NCBI GenBank assembly: GCA_947471745.1
Contig: CANJKZ010000142.1
Location: 1,054,001 to 1,118,000 of the forward strand
Direction of reading: 5' to 3'
DNA length: 64,000 nucleotides
Source: Closterium sp. Naga37s-1
Taxonomy: Eukaryota > Streptophyta > Zygnematophyceae > Desmidiales > Closteriaceae
Shown here: piece after piece, positions 39,489 through 50,402 of the stretch
How the letters are laid out: each line of letters begins with the position of its first letter
Numbering within the stretch: the first letter of the stretch is position 1
Program-made: the position numbers and the translations under genes
The notes under the pieces: generated by a model
The model's database searches: none
Told to the model about the DNA's origin: nothing
Seen by the model: only the letters and a program-made list of their open reading frames with translations

Positions 39489-40991
39489 TCAGAATACAAC
39501 AAGAGACAAGTGAGGCAGAGTGGGCACAAGCCCAAGAGCAGTGCAGAAACGCTGATGATCACTAGACCCAAGGGCCTTGGTGAAGATATCAGCAGTGTTG
39601 GCCCGTGTGGCCACGTAAGCAAGTCGAAGCTGACCACGCTGCTGCAGCTCTCGCGTAAGGAAGTAACGGAGAGCAGTGTGCTTCGTTCTGTGCTCCAGTC
39701 TCTGGTCCTGACACAAGGCAATCATGGCCTTGTTGTCGACGTACAGAACTGGAGGAGAACGAGGCCGCTCACCCAAGTCGGTCAGCAGGTAGGTCAGCTA
39801 GCGGAGCTCCTGTGCAGCCATAGCTCCAGCGTAGATCTCGGCCTCACAGCTGGAACTAAGTACAGAAGAAGAGCGTGTGGACCTCCACGAGACAGAACTA
39901 GTGCCAAGGCTGAAACTGTACCCCTGTGTAAACCGGTGAGTCGTCTGGCCGTCAGCCCAAGCAGCGTCTGAGTGACCGGTGAGAATAACTGAACCTGGTC
40001 CTCCAAGCACGAGCCCCGTGCCCGATGTACTGCACAAGTAATGCAATACCCTCTTCGTAGCTTCCCGTGCACCTTTCGGTGTCGACCGGGAGCCACATAG
40101 CAAGCCAGGGGGCTAAGAGGGTACGCGAGGTCAAGAAGTGTGCACGTCATCCGGTACATGAGGCAACCCACAAGCTCTGGGTACGGATCACTCGGCTCTA
40201 CGGACTCGTCCGAAGGTGGAGCTGAGAGCGGGTGGCCGGTAGACAGAGGAGTGGGCTGTGACGAGGACCACATGAAGTCGAAGCGCTGAAGGACCTGCTG
40301 CACCATGTGTGACTGAGTGAGGGTGATGGTGCGGCGTGCTCTGTCCCGGGTGATTTGCAAGCCAAGATAGCTCCGCAGCTCACCCAAGTCAGTGCAAGTG
40401 TGTCTCTCCTGCAGCTCCGCCTTCACCAAGGCCAGAGCCTCAGTGTCAGCAATAGCAGAAACCAATTCGTCAACGCACACAAGAACGTAGAACGGCGGCA
40501 GAGAAGTGTCTGTGCACAAAAACAGGGAAGGGTCAGCAGTCGAGGGAGCGAAGCCAAGAGCCGCAAGTGTAGTCCTCAGTGTGTCGTGCCTCTCGCGGGG
40601 TGCCTGTCGTAGGCTGTAGACTGGTCGCCGAAGACTCCACTGGGTACTCTCAGAAAACGACCCAGCGAAGCCACGTGGACGGCGCAACCAGATAGCCTCG
40701 TGAAGGCTGCCCTGTAAGAAGGGTGTCGAGAAGTCGAGGGAGTGCAGCTCGTAGTCACGCTGTGCTGCAACGTGCAGTAGCACCCGAAGAGTGGTTATCT
40801 TCCGGGGTGGGGGAGAAGGTCTGAAAGAAGTCGACCCCCTCACGCTGACTGAAGCCTCGTGCAACATAACGCTCCTTGAAAGCAGGCGGAGAACCCGGCG
40901 GCCGCTTCACCCTGAAAATTCACATGCCATCGACTATGTTCGCCCCAGGTGGGGGAACCTCAGCGACGTAGGTGCCTGTGGACTTCCATGA
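39489..40991 (-). pseudogene. Family B RT and RNase H, left arm (antisense)
   Basis: Minus strand, 40991 to 39489. RT: MDAEMASWKSTGTY, stop replacing the Trp of GMWIF near 40918-40920, TLRVLLHVAAQ, SLDFSTPFLQGSLHEAIWLR, SLRQAPRERHDTLR. The RT box is CVDELV where copia normally has YVDD, so both the Tyr and the second Asp are lost. A frameshift near 40060-40090 and a stop before the VLYVDNKAM stretch are shared with the right arm. RNase H ends TALRYFLTRELQQRG ... ADIFTKALGSSDHQRF, stop at 39489. Non-functional. Confidence 0.88.
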
Positions 40992-41849
40992 AGCCATTTC
41001 CGCATCCATGGCTATCGGCCACTGAGAGGTGTACGGACCCGTGATCGCGTGTGCGTAAGAGTGCGGGGTCGGGATGTCCAGTGCATCCGGGTCTCCCTCA
41101 GGGCAATGTAGCATGGACGTGAGATGAGGTGAAGCGGCCACTAGGCACTCCAGCTCAAACTGCCTGTCCTCAAGAACGACACAGCCAAGGGCAAGCTCAC
41201 CCCCGACGGTAGAGGACAGGAAGAGTAAAAAACATGACGCAGCGTAGTCAAGGCGGCACAGAGCAGCAAAGTGAACAAGCTCAGCAACTAAGGCAGACGC
41301 AGCAGCAGACTCAAAGGAAGGGTCAGTCACAACTGTGGCAAGGAGACGCGTGACAGTCGGACTGGCAGCACTTACAAGGTCAGACTCAGGGTCAGGAACG
41401 TGCGGAATAGAGGACGCGGGAGGCGACGGCAGGACAACACGCTGTGGAATAGAGAAAGGACGGAGTGTCATATCGTAAGTTCCTGGTGCAGCCGGAGCAC
41501 GAGGACGACGAACACGACGAACACGAGCAGGGACAGAAGCTCTAGTCTCAGGCTCTCGACGCTCAGGAGTGGAAGCACGAGTCTCAGGCTCACGACGCGC
41601 AGTCAGGGACGCAGTCACCTCAGTGTGAGGAGCAGGATCAGGCAGTGGGGAGTCAGGCAGTAGCTGTGGCTGGGACTGGTCAGTAGGTGGGAACAGTAAC
41701 GGGGGAGTGGTACCAGCAACCGGGAACTCAGTAGAAGCAGGCGGGAGACTGAGAAGGTGGCAAAGCGCAGACGGCTGCGGCTAAGTAGTTGCACCCCCAG
41801 AACCTCCAGCTCCAGTAGCAACAGCACCCCCAGAACCAGTGTCTCCAGC

Positions 41850-42620
41850 TCCAGCACCTCCAGCTCCAGCAGTCCAAGCACCTCCCGCTCGAAGAGGGCT
41901 AGCTCCACCACCAGGGCTACCCCACTGGACAGCCCACTCGCGAAGCCGCTCCGGCGAGGGAGCCTCCTGCCGACTGGTACCACTAACTCCAGTTCCTCCA
42001 GTAGTACCTCCAGCAGTACCTCCAGCACGACCAACTCCAGGAACATCAGTACTAGCACCTCCAGGGCAATTACCTCCAGCAGCACCTGCGTCTCCAGTAC
42101 CTCCAGCAGCACTTGTGTCTCCAGGAACAGGAACACCAGCACTAGCACCTCCAGGGCCAGTACCTCCAGAACCTGCAGCTCTAGCACGTCCAGCGCCACC
42201 ACCAGGACTGCCCCAATGGACAGCCCACTCTTAAAGCCGCTCTGGCGAGAGAGACTCCTGCCGACTAGCACCACTAACTCCAGTACCTCCAGTAGTACCT
42301 CCAGCGGTACCTCCAGCACGGCTCTCCAGGAACACCAGTACGAGTACCTCCAGGGCCAGTACCTCCAGCAGCACCTGCGCCTCCAGTACCTCCAGCAGCA
42401 CCTGTGTCTCCAGTAACAGGAACACCAGCACTAGCACCTCGAGGGCCAGTACCTCCAGAACCTGCAGCTCCAGCACGTCCTGCACCTCCAGCTCCTGCAG
42501 TCCCAGCACCTTTCGTTCGAAGACGGCTAGCTCCACCACCACGGCTGCCCCACTGGACAGCCCACTCACGAAGCCACTCCGGCAAGAGAGCCTCCAGCCA
42601 ACTCGTACGAGGACCACGAG
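41850..42620 (-). repeat. Gly/Ala-rich linker repeats, three units (left arm)
   Basis: Three copies of a unit of about 285-335 bp, recognised by ATGGACAGCCCACTC-type text at about 41925, 42210 and 42546. In the sense frame a unit encodes a short helix-like block (SPERLREWAVQWGS in the right arm) followed by GGGASRLR and a GTAGAGGAGAAG-type tract. The right arm has two units, which accounts for most of the length difference between arms. Confidence 0.75.
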
Positions 42621-43055
42621 AACCAGTACCTCTAGTACCCCATGTGCCCAGAGGACATGCAACACCCCCACAACCAGCACCCCCAGTGGTACCACCTCCT
42701 GAAGCACCAGAGTCCACAGCAACAGGCTGCTGCGGCAGGGAAGACAGTCGAGGCGGAAACCCAGGAGGGATCGCCAAGCGCGCAGAGCGGCGAGGGGTCA
42801 CGGTGGCAGCAGGAGTCGGGTCACCCCCCTCAGCTGGACCAGAGGTGTCAGAGGAGACCTCGATTGGCTCGGCCAAGGGGGACGGGTCAACCTGAGACAC
42901 ACCTGAGGGAGCACGACCGTGTGCGGGGGGTGGGGCTACCGGGGGGGGGGGGGTCGGAGACCAGTGCGAGAGGCGGGAGGGGCACAGGGGAACTGCGGTG
43001 GGGGTGGAGACGGTAGAAGCAAACATACTCGTCAAAGGTGACGTCCTGGGAGGAG

Positions 43056-43060
43056 AGAAC
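43056..43060 (+). repeat. D target-site duplication (AGAAC, left copy)
   Basis: AGAAC precedes the TGCGGAGATG end of the D 3' LTR; the same AGAAC follows the 5' LTR at 50398-50402. Removing D and one copy restores the B integrase frame text across the site. Confidence 0.94.
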
Positions 43061-43973
43061 TGCGGAGATGACTCTATCAACGGGAGCTAGGCTACGGGCT
43101 AGGCATGGAGTAGGAGGGATCTCTGCGTTCGTTCGTTCCTTAGTCGTTTCCAAGTGCTTCGCACTACATGCTAGTTCACGGGGAGAATTGGCAAGAGTTT
43201 CACTAGGAAAAGTTGAGAACAATGATCCAATTAAGTGCAAGACTACATCAGAGCTAGCATGCAAGCAGGTCGACTGCCAGCGCAGCATGGTCGACCGCAT
43301 TCCAGCACGACTTGGTCGACCGCGCTCCAGCAGTGCAAAGTCGCGGCTTGCCAACACTGCAAGTCGACGGCGTGCCAACGTTGCATCCGCAGAACAGCAG
43401 CGCACCTGCTTCGTAGGTGCTCGCAGATGATTGGCGCACCGTGCCTCTTCACCTGCACAGCGCACACACCAAATCAACCTGGCACTGTCAACTGCATCTG
43501 ATCAGCCACGTCGACCTCGGGATACCACACCGAGGTCGGCCTCGCCACTAACACCTGGGCGACTGTCGCGTGCCTCCGCAGAACTTCGTCGCCCGGGTAA
43601 CTTGGTCGACCTGGAAACCACCTGGTCGGCGTCGACTTCTTCGGGGAAAGTCGACCAGAAGTAGTATGTACTTGTCGACTACCCAAGTCGACGACCACCA
43701 CCTGGTCGACCAGACCAAGTCAACCACGCCCCTGGTCGATCAATTCCAGGTCGACCAACCCTGCGGTTAGCCGACCACACCAAGTCGGCTTCACCATGTC
43801 GGCGTCACCAAGTCGACGCCCTGTCAGGTCGACCTCCCAAGTCGACCTCCTGTAGTCGGCGCCCTACCAAGTCAGCGCCCACTGTTGCAGGTCGGCTGCA
43901 CCTCCCACACATCCGACCACAAAGTCGGCTCCGTCCAAGCGAGCACGGGGCCAACAAACAACTCCTGTTGACA
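43061..43973 (-). repeat. D 3' LTR
   Basis: 913 bp. Minus strand starts TGTCAACAGGAG and ends ATCTCCGCA. Contains many GTCGAC motifs between about 43260 and 43840. Shorter than the 5' LTR by about 80 bp owing to indels in the motif array. Confidence 0.93.
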
Positions 43974-43985
43974 CTCCCCTGCCGC
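43974..43985 (-). promoter_or_regulatory. D polypurine tract
   Basis: Minus strand GCGGCAGGGGAG directly before the 3' LTR. Between it and the RNase H stop (43986-44101) there is about 115 bp with no extra ORF, so no envelope-like gene. Confidence 0.75.
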
Positions 43986-44101
43986 GTTCACGCTTGGGCC
44001 CCCAGCCTACACGGCAGCACTCCTCGGAGAATAGCTCGTCGGCATGCACCCAACACATTGCACGCCGGTCACCGCACCAGCCATGCAAGAGGGCACGGCA
44101 C

Positions 44102-47100
44102 CTACTGCTGCACGTCGTCGTCACCGTCGCCCACGTCAGCCAGTCGCACTTGGCCGATGGCGAAGGAGCACCGGTTGAAGGCCAGAAAGAGCAGCGCCTT
44201 CGTTAGGAAGTCGGCCGGCTGCTCAGTGGTCGGGATGTACTTCAGCGAAAACTTCCCGCGCTTCACCATGTGCTGCAGCCAGGCCTGTCGCTGCTCCATG
44301 TGCTTGAGGTTGCCTCTCAACCCCATGCCCTCGGCGACCGTGATGGCCGACTTGTTGTCCACCCGTAGGACGGTCGGCTTCCCGGCATCCAGCTGCCGGA
44401 ACTCTGCAAGGAGGAAGCGAAGGCGGCGTCCCTCCTTGCCGGCTTCAGTGGCCGCCACGTACTCCGACTCGGTCGACAACAGCGTCGCGCACTTGATGCG
44501 CTGGCTTGACCAGGAGAGCACGGCCCCTCCGTAGACGAACACGTAGCCGCCCGTACTCGTCCGGCTCTGCTTGTCACCGGCGTCGTCGGCGTCCACATAG
44601 CCGACCAGCTCCAGCGACTCTGGTCCACCGCCGAACTCCAGGGCGGTGTCGCGGGTGTTGGCAAGGTAGGCGAGGCAGCGGTCGACCTCGCGCCAATGCT
44701 GGTCGCTCCTCACCGTGAGGCTGCTTTCCAGCTTGCTGCAGGCGAAGGCGATGTCCGGCCTCGTCTTCGTCGCCGCGAACTGCAGCGAACCGACCTTCTA
44801 CCGGTACTCCTCATCCTCGCGTTCCTGCGCCTCCTCGTCGTCGAAGGTGAGCTCGGCGTAGGCGTCGACCGAGACCGACGTCTTTGGGGTGCGCCCAATC
44901 TGCTCCTCGTCGATGAAGCGCCTACGCAGCTTGTCGACGTAGCCTTGCTGGTGTAGCCACAGCTTCCTCGCCGGCCTGTCGCGCACGATCTCCAGCCCGA
45001 GGTACTTCTGCACCGGCGAGATCTTGCGCAGGTCGAAGGCGGCCTCCAGCAGCTCCTTCAGCATCTTGGCACTACTGCTGGCGGCGATTAGGTCGTCGAC
45101 GTAGACCAGCACCCAGCAGGCCACTCCGTCGTCGCCGACCTTGAAGTATAGAGCCTCGTCGACCTGGCTCTTCTTCCACCCGACGCCGACCAGCACGTCG
45201 TTGAGCGCCAAGTGCCACAGCAGCGGCGACTGCTTCAGCCCGTGCAGGCTCTTCAGCAGCTTGCACACCCGGCCAGTTCCGTTGTTGAAGTAGTCCGGCT
45301 GGGACATGTACAGCACCCGGTCGAGCTTGCTCTGCAGGAAGGCGTTCTTTATGTCGAGCTGCATCAGGTTGAGGTTGAGGATGGCGACGATGCTGAGGAA
45401 GATCCTCAGTGTGACGTAGCTGCCCACCGGCGCGAACGTCTCGTCATAGTCGGCGCCGTACACCGTGAAGCCCTTCACGACCAGCCTTGCTTCTCGCGCT
45501 CGACGGTGTCGTCGATGTGGTACTTCGTCGTCAGCACCCACTGGTTCTTCATGATGTTCACTCCCGGCGGGCGTTCGACCAGCTCCCACGTGCCCTTGTT
45601 GATGAGACTGCGGATCTCCTCTTCCATGGCGGCCTTCACCGCCTTGTCCTTCCAGCTCTCCAACGCCTCCTTCACCGTCATCGTTGAGATGTCCCAACGG
45701 TGCTCGGGGTCAGCAGGTATGTCGGGGTCGAGCTCCGGAAACTCCTTATCCTCCTTGGCGTCGTCGTAGAGCAGTTCATCATCGTCGTCCACATCGTACA
45801 CCGTGGTGAAGGCAGCGGGGACGAAGAAGTCGGGTGGCCGCCGAACTCGGCCTGACAGCCGAGGTCCAGGCGGGACCTCCACCACGTCGCTGTCGATGGA
45901 CTTCTCGGCGTCCCCTCCATCGTCACTGGCTTCGCTGCCCTCGTTGTCCTGCTGCACCTCGGTCGGCGTACCGGCCGACTTCTCCCCTGTGGTCGGCTCC
46001 TCTGCCGACTGCCTGGTTGCTGACTGCTCCGTGGTTGGCTTCACCGCTGCCTGCTCCCATGTCGGCGGCTGTCTTGCTGGTGCCTTCTTCGCCGACTTCA
46101 CCCGTGTTGGCTGCACCTCCTCGACCTGCTCCTCCCCTATCAACGTCGACTTCACTCCCACGTTGACTTGCTGCTCGTCACGTCGGCCACCGGCGATAGC
46201 GATGCTCTTCGTTGGCGCCGAAGGCGACGTCCCACTTCTCCCCTCATCGCCGGAGGCCGACACCGGAGTCAGCCCGAGCAGGTCGGCCACAAGGGGAGGG
46301 GCAGGGGGTGCAAGGGGAGGGGAAGGAGGACGGACGACCTCGGCGTCTTCATCAGCAAGCTCACCGACCTCGGCGAGCAAAGGCAGAGTCGTCGTCAAGG
46401 TGTCAGTCGGTGGGGTGGTCGGCGTCCGTCCCGACGCTGGCCCGTGCTCCGACTTCCACACCTCCAGCGACATGTCCTCGTAGAATACCACGTCCGACGT
46501 GGTGACCACCCGGTTGTCGGCGAAGTCGAGGAGCTCCCAGCCCTTGCTCTCCTCCGACACACCGAGATGAAGGCCCCACTTGGCCTTCGGCTTCAGCTTC
46601 CCACCACGCTGCTGCTCGGGGACCAAGAACTGCGCCATGCAGCCCCACACACATGCCAGCAACAGGTCGGGCTTCTTCCTGGTCAGCAGCTGGTACGGCG
46701 TCGTCCCCGGCGGCAGCGTCGACCGCTCAAGGCAGTTGCGAACCCAGACGGCCTGCCGCAGAGCGAGGTGCCACCAGTGGTGCTGCACGCCCATGTGCAG
46801 CAGCATCGTCCGCACCGACTCTACCACCGTCCTCATCTCCCGTTCCGCCATGCCGTTCTGTTGTGGGGTGTACGGGCAGGTAAGGTCGTGGACGATCCCC
46901 CTTGCCGTCCACGAAATCGGTGAGCGCCCTTCCGAGGAACTCCCCTCGTCGGTAGGAGTGTAGCATCAGCACCAACTTCTTCACCTACCGTTCCACCAAC
47001 ACCAGCCACTTCTGGAACTCCAGCAGCACGTCCGACTTCTTGGCGACCGGCCTCACCCACACGTAGCGGGTCTTGAGGTCCTTCAGCAGCAAGAAGTACA

Positions 47101-49298
47101 GGGTGCCGTCCTTGGCAGCCACGCGAAACGGCCCGCACAAATCGATGTGCACGACGGCCAGCACGTCGTCGGCGTCGGAGCCCTGGTCGGGGAAGGTGTG
47201 CCCCACACACGAGACACACAGTGAGTCGACGCCCGACGCCGACTTGAGGTCCAGCCTAGTGGCGACCTCGTGCTTCGCCGAGCTCCGGATGGAGTCCATG
47301 CGGACGTGCGCAAGCCTCGCATGCAGCCTGTCCGGCGTCGACTTCGTCGCTGTAACGATCGAACGATCGCCCGCAGGGCCACGACCTCCGTCGTGGTCGG
47401 TGTCTACGTCGCCGAGCAGGGACACAGGTCCGTGCGAGGACTCGGCCAGTGTAGGTCGCCCGACCGAGCACCTCTCTCGCCGCCGAGAGGAGCAGCATCC
47501 CGTCGCCGTCCTCTTGCAGCTTCACGCCGTTCTCCTTCAACTGGCCAGCCAAAAGTAGGTTCGCCCGCACACCCGGAACGTACAGGACGTCGGGGATGAG
47601 CACCTGCTTCCCGGCCTCCCCTTGCAGAGCGACAGTGCCGCGTCCCTGTACGTCCTGCAGCGCCCCATTGAAGCCGCGCACGCGCTTGACGTCGCCGCTC
47701 GAATGCAGGTCGACGAAGACCTCCTTCGTCCCCATCAGGTGGTGGGAGCAGCCGCTGTCGAGCAGGACCACCGCCGGGTTTTCCTGCACAGCTGCCGCCA
47801 CAGCCTGGAAGTCCTCGCCAGCCTCCGGTGCCAATGAGACAGTCGGCTCCACGACGCCGACCAACGAGCACGACGCCGGCTTGTCGTCTCGCCCCTTGCT
47901 GCCAGCAGAGGAGTCGGCGTCCTTCGCCGAGGTCGACTTCGTCAACTGCTTCTCCTTGCGCGGCTTACTCTCCCGGCGAGGGCGACGCCCAGCCGACCTC
48001 CCTTGGCCTCCCTTGGCGTCGTCGTCGTCCGAGTCACTGCGGACGGGGCACTCGAAGGAGAGGTGGTCGGGGTCTCCGCACACCCAACACTCCCGACGTC
48101 GACTTCCTCCTCCACAACCACTATCCTTGGCCGACTTCTTCTTGTCGGCGTCCTTGGTCGGCTTCCACCCGCTGCTGCCACCGCCGCCAGAGTTCCCACG
48201 CTGCCCTGGTCGACCACTCTGCTTCGCCGGGGCTACGTATTTCACCTGCGCCAGGAGCTTCTGGGACCGCTCAGCCTCCTGCATCGCCTCGTCCTGCAGG
48301 ATGTACGAGGTCAAGGTGTCCTCGTTGAGTAACGCCCGCGTGCTCGGCGCCATCGACAGCCGCTTCAGCAGGTTGTAGCTGCTCGGGAGTCCCTGCATGA
48401 CGCGCGTGACGTACGACGCCGTTGAGTACTGCGCACCGGCCATCCTGACGGTGGCGAGAATTCGCCGGGCTCGGTTGCAGCAGTCGGTCGCAGTCTCCTG
48501 GTCGCCCATACGCAGGTGCTTGAGGTGTCCCTCAAGCTGGGCGATGAACAAGTCGTCGGTGAGTTGATACGTCGACTCGATGAAGTGCCACGCCCGGTGG
48601 CCGGCGTCGAGGTATTCCCTGCACGACTTCAGGGCGATCTGCACGCCCGGCGAGCAGCACCGCGAGATGACCGTGAAGGTCAGCAGCTGCACAGCGCGAA
48701 ACTCCGCACGCAAGTCGGGGTCCTCCGGCATCGTCACGGTGCCTCGAGCAAAGCCGATCAGCCCGGCCATCTCCAGCTGGGGCTCGATGGCTTCCTTCCA
48801 GGTGAGAATGTCGAGTCGACCGACCAGCAGGGGGGTGACCAGGATCCTGTCCGGCGTAAACTTGAAGTAGCCGTAGCTCGGTGCAATTCCGCCTGCGGTC
48901 ACGTGGGTCGCCGACATCAGTGACAATCCGCTTCGACGCCCTCCGGTGTCGCCCTGCGAGGAGCCTGCAGCCGCCGACGACTGCATCCCTCGTGCCTAAA
49001 CGCCGCCAACTTCATCGGCGTGAATCACACCTCGCTGCCTCGACGTGCCTCCCGCACTGCTGCCGACTTGGCCCCCACCGGCGTTGACGGCCACGTCGAC
49101 GCCACCCTCGGTGTTCACCGGTTGAGGAGATGCAGGCCGAGAAGGAGGGTGCTCCGTCGCCCACACAGCGCGGATGCCAGCCTCGACGACTGCCCAGGGG
49201 AGGTCGCCGTACTCCTTCGCCTCATGGCGTCTCTTCGCATTCTCGAGCCGAGCCTCCAGGGTGTCCACCACCCCCATGTCAACTGCCGCGCCTACCAT
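44102..49298 (-). pseudogene. D gag-pol polyprotein, broken
   Basis: Minus strand from Met 49298. Gag is stopped at 48996-48998 (CAG to TAG) and continues in frame to about 47450 with a zinc knuckle CWVCGDPDHLSFEC (about 48090-48050) and protease LLDSGCSHHLMG (about 47765-47730). A frameshift precedes GAG-pre-integrase LHARLAHV. Integrase keeps HIDLCGPF, has a TAG after VLVER (46985-46987), and Tyr in place of the second catalytic Asp (HSYRRGEF), then a frameshift before MAEREM. RT frameshifts near 45486, has YVDDLIAASS, and a TAG at 44798-44800. RNase H runs 44713-44102 with YVDADDAG, STESEY and VDNKSA. It preserves the zinc knuckle that C copies have lost. Confidence 0.9.
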
Positions 49299-49386
49299 AG
49301 TGACTACCGCACAACTGCCGGCCTACAACACGCAATAGGTAAGTGACCACTCTGTCGACCTGACTGAAAGGTAATTCGTGTGCCGT

Positions 49387-49403
49387 CCACGCTCACCGCA
49401 CCA
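49387..49403 (-). promoter_or_regulatory. D primer-binding site
   Basis: Minus strand TGGTGCGGTGAGCGTGG begins at the base next to the 5' LTR. It starts with TGG, the complement of a tRNA CCA end, but is not the initiator-Met site used by family A; I could not name the tRNA. Leader 49299-49386 has no ORF. Confidence 0.75.
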
Positions 49404-50397
49404 TGCGGAGATAACTCTATCAAGGGGAGATAGGCTACGGGCTAGGCACGGAGTAGGAGGGATCTTTGTGTTCGTTCATTCCTTATTCGTTTCCAAGTGC
49501 TTCACACTACTTGCTAGTTCACGGGGAGAATTGGCAAGAGTTTCACTAGGAAAAGTTGAGAACAATGATCCAATCAAGTTGGCAAGACAAGACTACATCA
49601 GAGCTAGCATGCAAGCAGGTCGACTGCCAGCGCAGCATGGTCGACCGCGTTCCAGCACGACTTGGTCGACCGCGCTCCAGCAGTGCAAAGTCGCGGCTTG
49701 CCAACACCAAGTCGATGGCGTGCCAACGTTGCATCCGCAGAACAGCAGCGCACCTGCTTCGTAGGTGCTCGCAGATGATTGGCGCGCTGTGCCTCGTCAC
49801 CTGCACAGCGCACACACCAAATCAACCTGGCACTGTCAACTGCATCTGATCAGCCACGTCGACCTGCGTCGGGATACCACACCGAGGTCGGCCTCGCCAC
49901 GAACACTGGGCGACTGTCGCGTGCCTCCGCAAAACTTCGTCGCCCGGGTAACTTGATCGACCTGGAAACCACCAGGTCGGCGTCGACTTCTTCGGGGAAA
50001 GTCGACTAGACGTTGTATGTGCCTGTCGACTATCAAAATCGACGACCACCAGCCAACTTCACCGAGTCGGCCACTCCCCAGGTCGGCGGCCCCAAGTCGG
50101 CGCATCGCCCAGGTCGACGACCACCACCTGGTCGACCAGACCGAGTCGACCACACCCCTGGTCGACCCATTCCAGGTTGAAAACCCTGCTGTTAGTCGAC
50201 CACACCAAGTCGGCTTCACCATGTCGGCGTCACCAAGTCGACGCCCTGTCAGGTCGACCTCCCAAGTCGACCTCCTGAAGTCGGTGCCCTCTCTAGTCAG
50301 CGCCCACTGCTGCAGGTCGACTGCACCTCCCACACATCCGACCACGAAGTCGGCTCCGCCCAAGCGAGGATGGGCCAACAAACAACTCCTGTTGACA
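49404..50397 (-). repeat. D 5' LTR
   Basis: 994 bp, same ends as the 3' LTR, with many GTCGAC, CAGGTCGGC and AAGTCGGC motifs between about 49620 and 50330. Differences from the 3' LTR are mostly indels within those motifs plus scattered substitutions. Confidence 0.93.
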
Positions 50398-50402
50398 AGA
50401 AC

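Larger units (their letters stand above)
33660..43045 (+). repeat. Left arm of the large inverted duplication
   Basis: Order B' RT, C2, antisense B, mirrored by 52078-61271. Identical junctions (C to B LTR at 39132/39133 and 55699/55700; B' to C LTR) and shared stops and frameshifts show that the nested structure was copied as a whole. The matching continues outward to 14283 in broken form. Confidence 0.93.
40992..43060 (-). pseudogene. Family B integrase-RT linker, left arm (antisense)
   Basis: Minus strand from QDVTFDEYVCFYRLHPHRSSPVP (integrase end, about 43055-42985) through a Pro/Ser and Gly/Ala-rich linker to CRLDYAASC, LEDRQFELECL and GPYTSQWPIA just before RT. It contains the variable repeats described separately. 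A G run of 10-12 at about 42940 shifts frame. It continues the integrase at 50403, from which D separates it. Confidence 0.82.
43061..50397 (-). mobile_element. D: antisense copia element with intact ends
   Basis: 7337 bp. 5' LTR 49404-50397, PBS 49387-49403, gag-pol 49298 to 44102, polypurine tract 43974-43985, 3' LTR 43061-43973. Target duplication AGAAC at 43056-43060 and 50398-50402. It splits the integrase of the antisense B element between the codons of SRRVL and SSQDVTFDE. Closest relative of C. Coding region broken by at least three nonsense codons and several frameshifts. Confidence 0.95.

Noticed and set aside
41615..42319. Leu/Val-rich minus-strand frame in the B linker as a membrane protein
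   Set aside because: It is an alternative frame of the Gly/Ala-rich repeat units, which make the true linker frame; its hydrophobicity follows from the CTGGAG/GTGCTG composition.
43250..43850. Regularly spaced GTCGAC words considered as a CRISPR-like array
   Set aside because: The repeated word is only 6-10 bp, spacing is irregular, both orientations occur, and it sits inside an LTR bounded by TG/CA and a target duplication.
43986..44101. Possible extra (envelope-like) gene after RNase H in D
   Set aside because: Only about 115 bp separate the RNase H stop from the polypurine tract and no frame of note exists.
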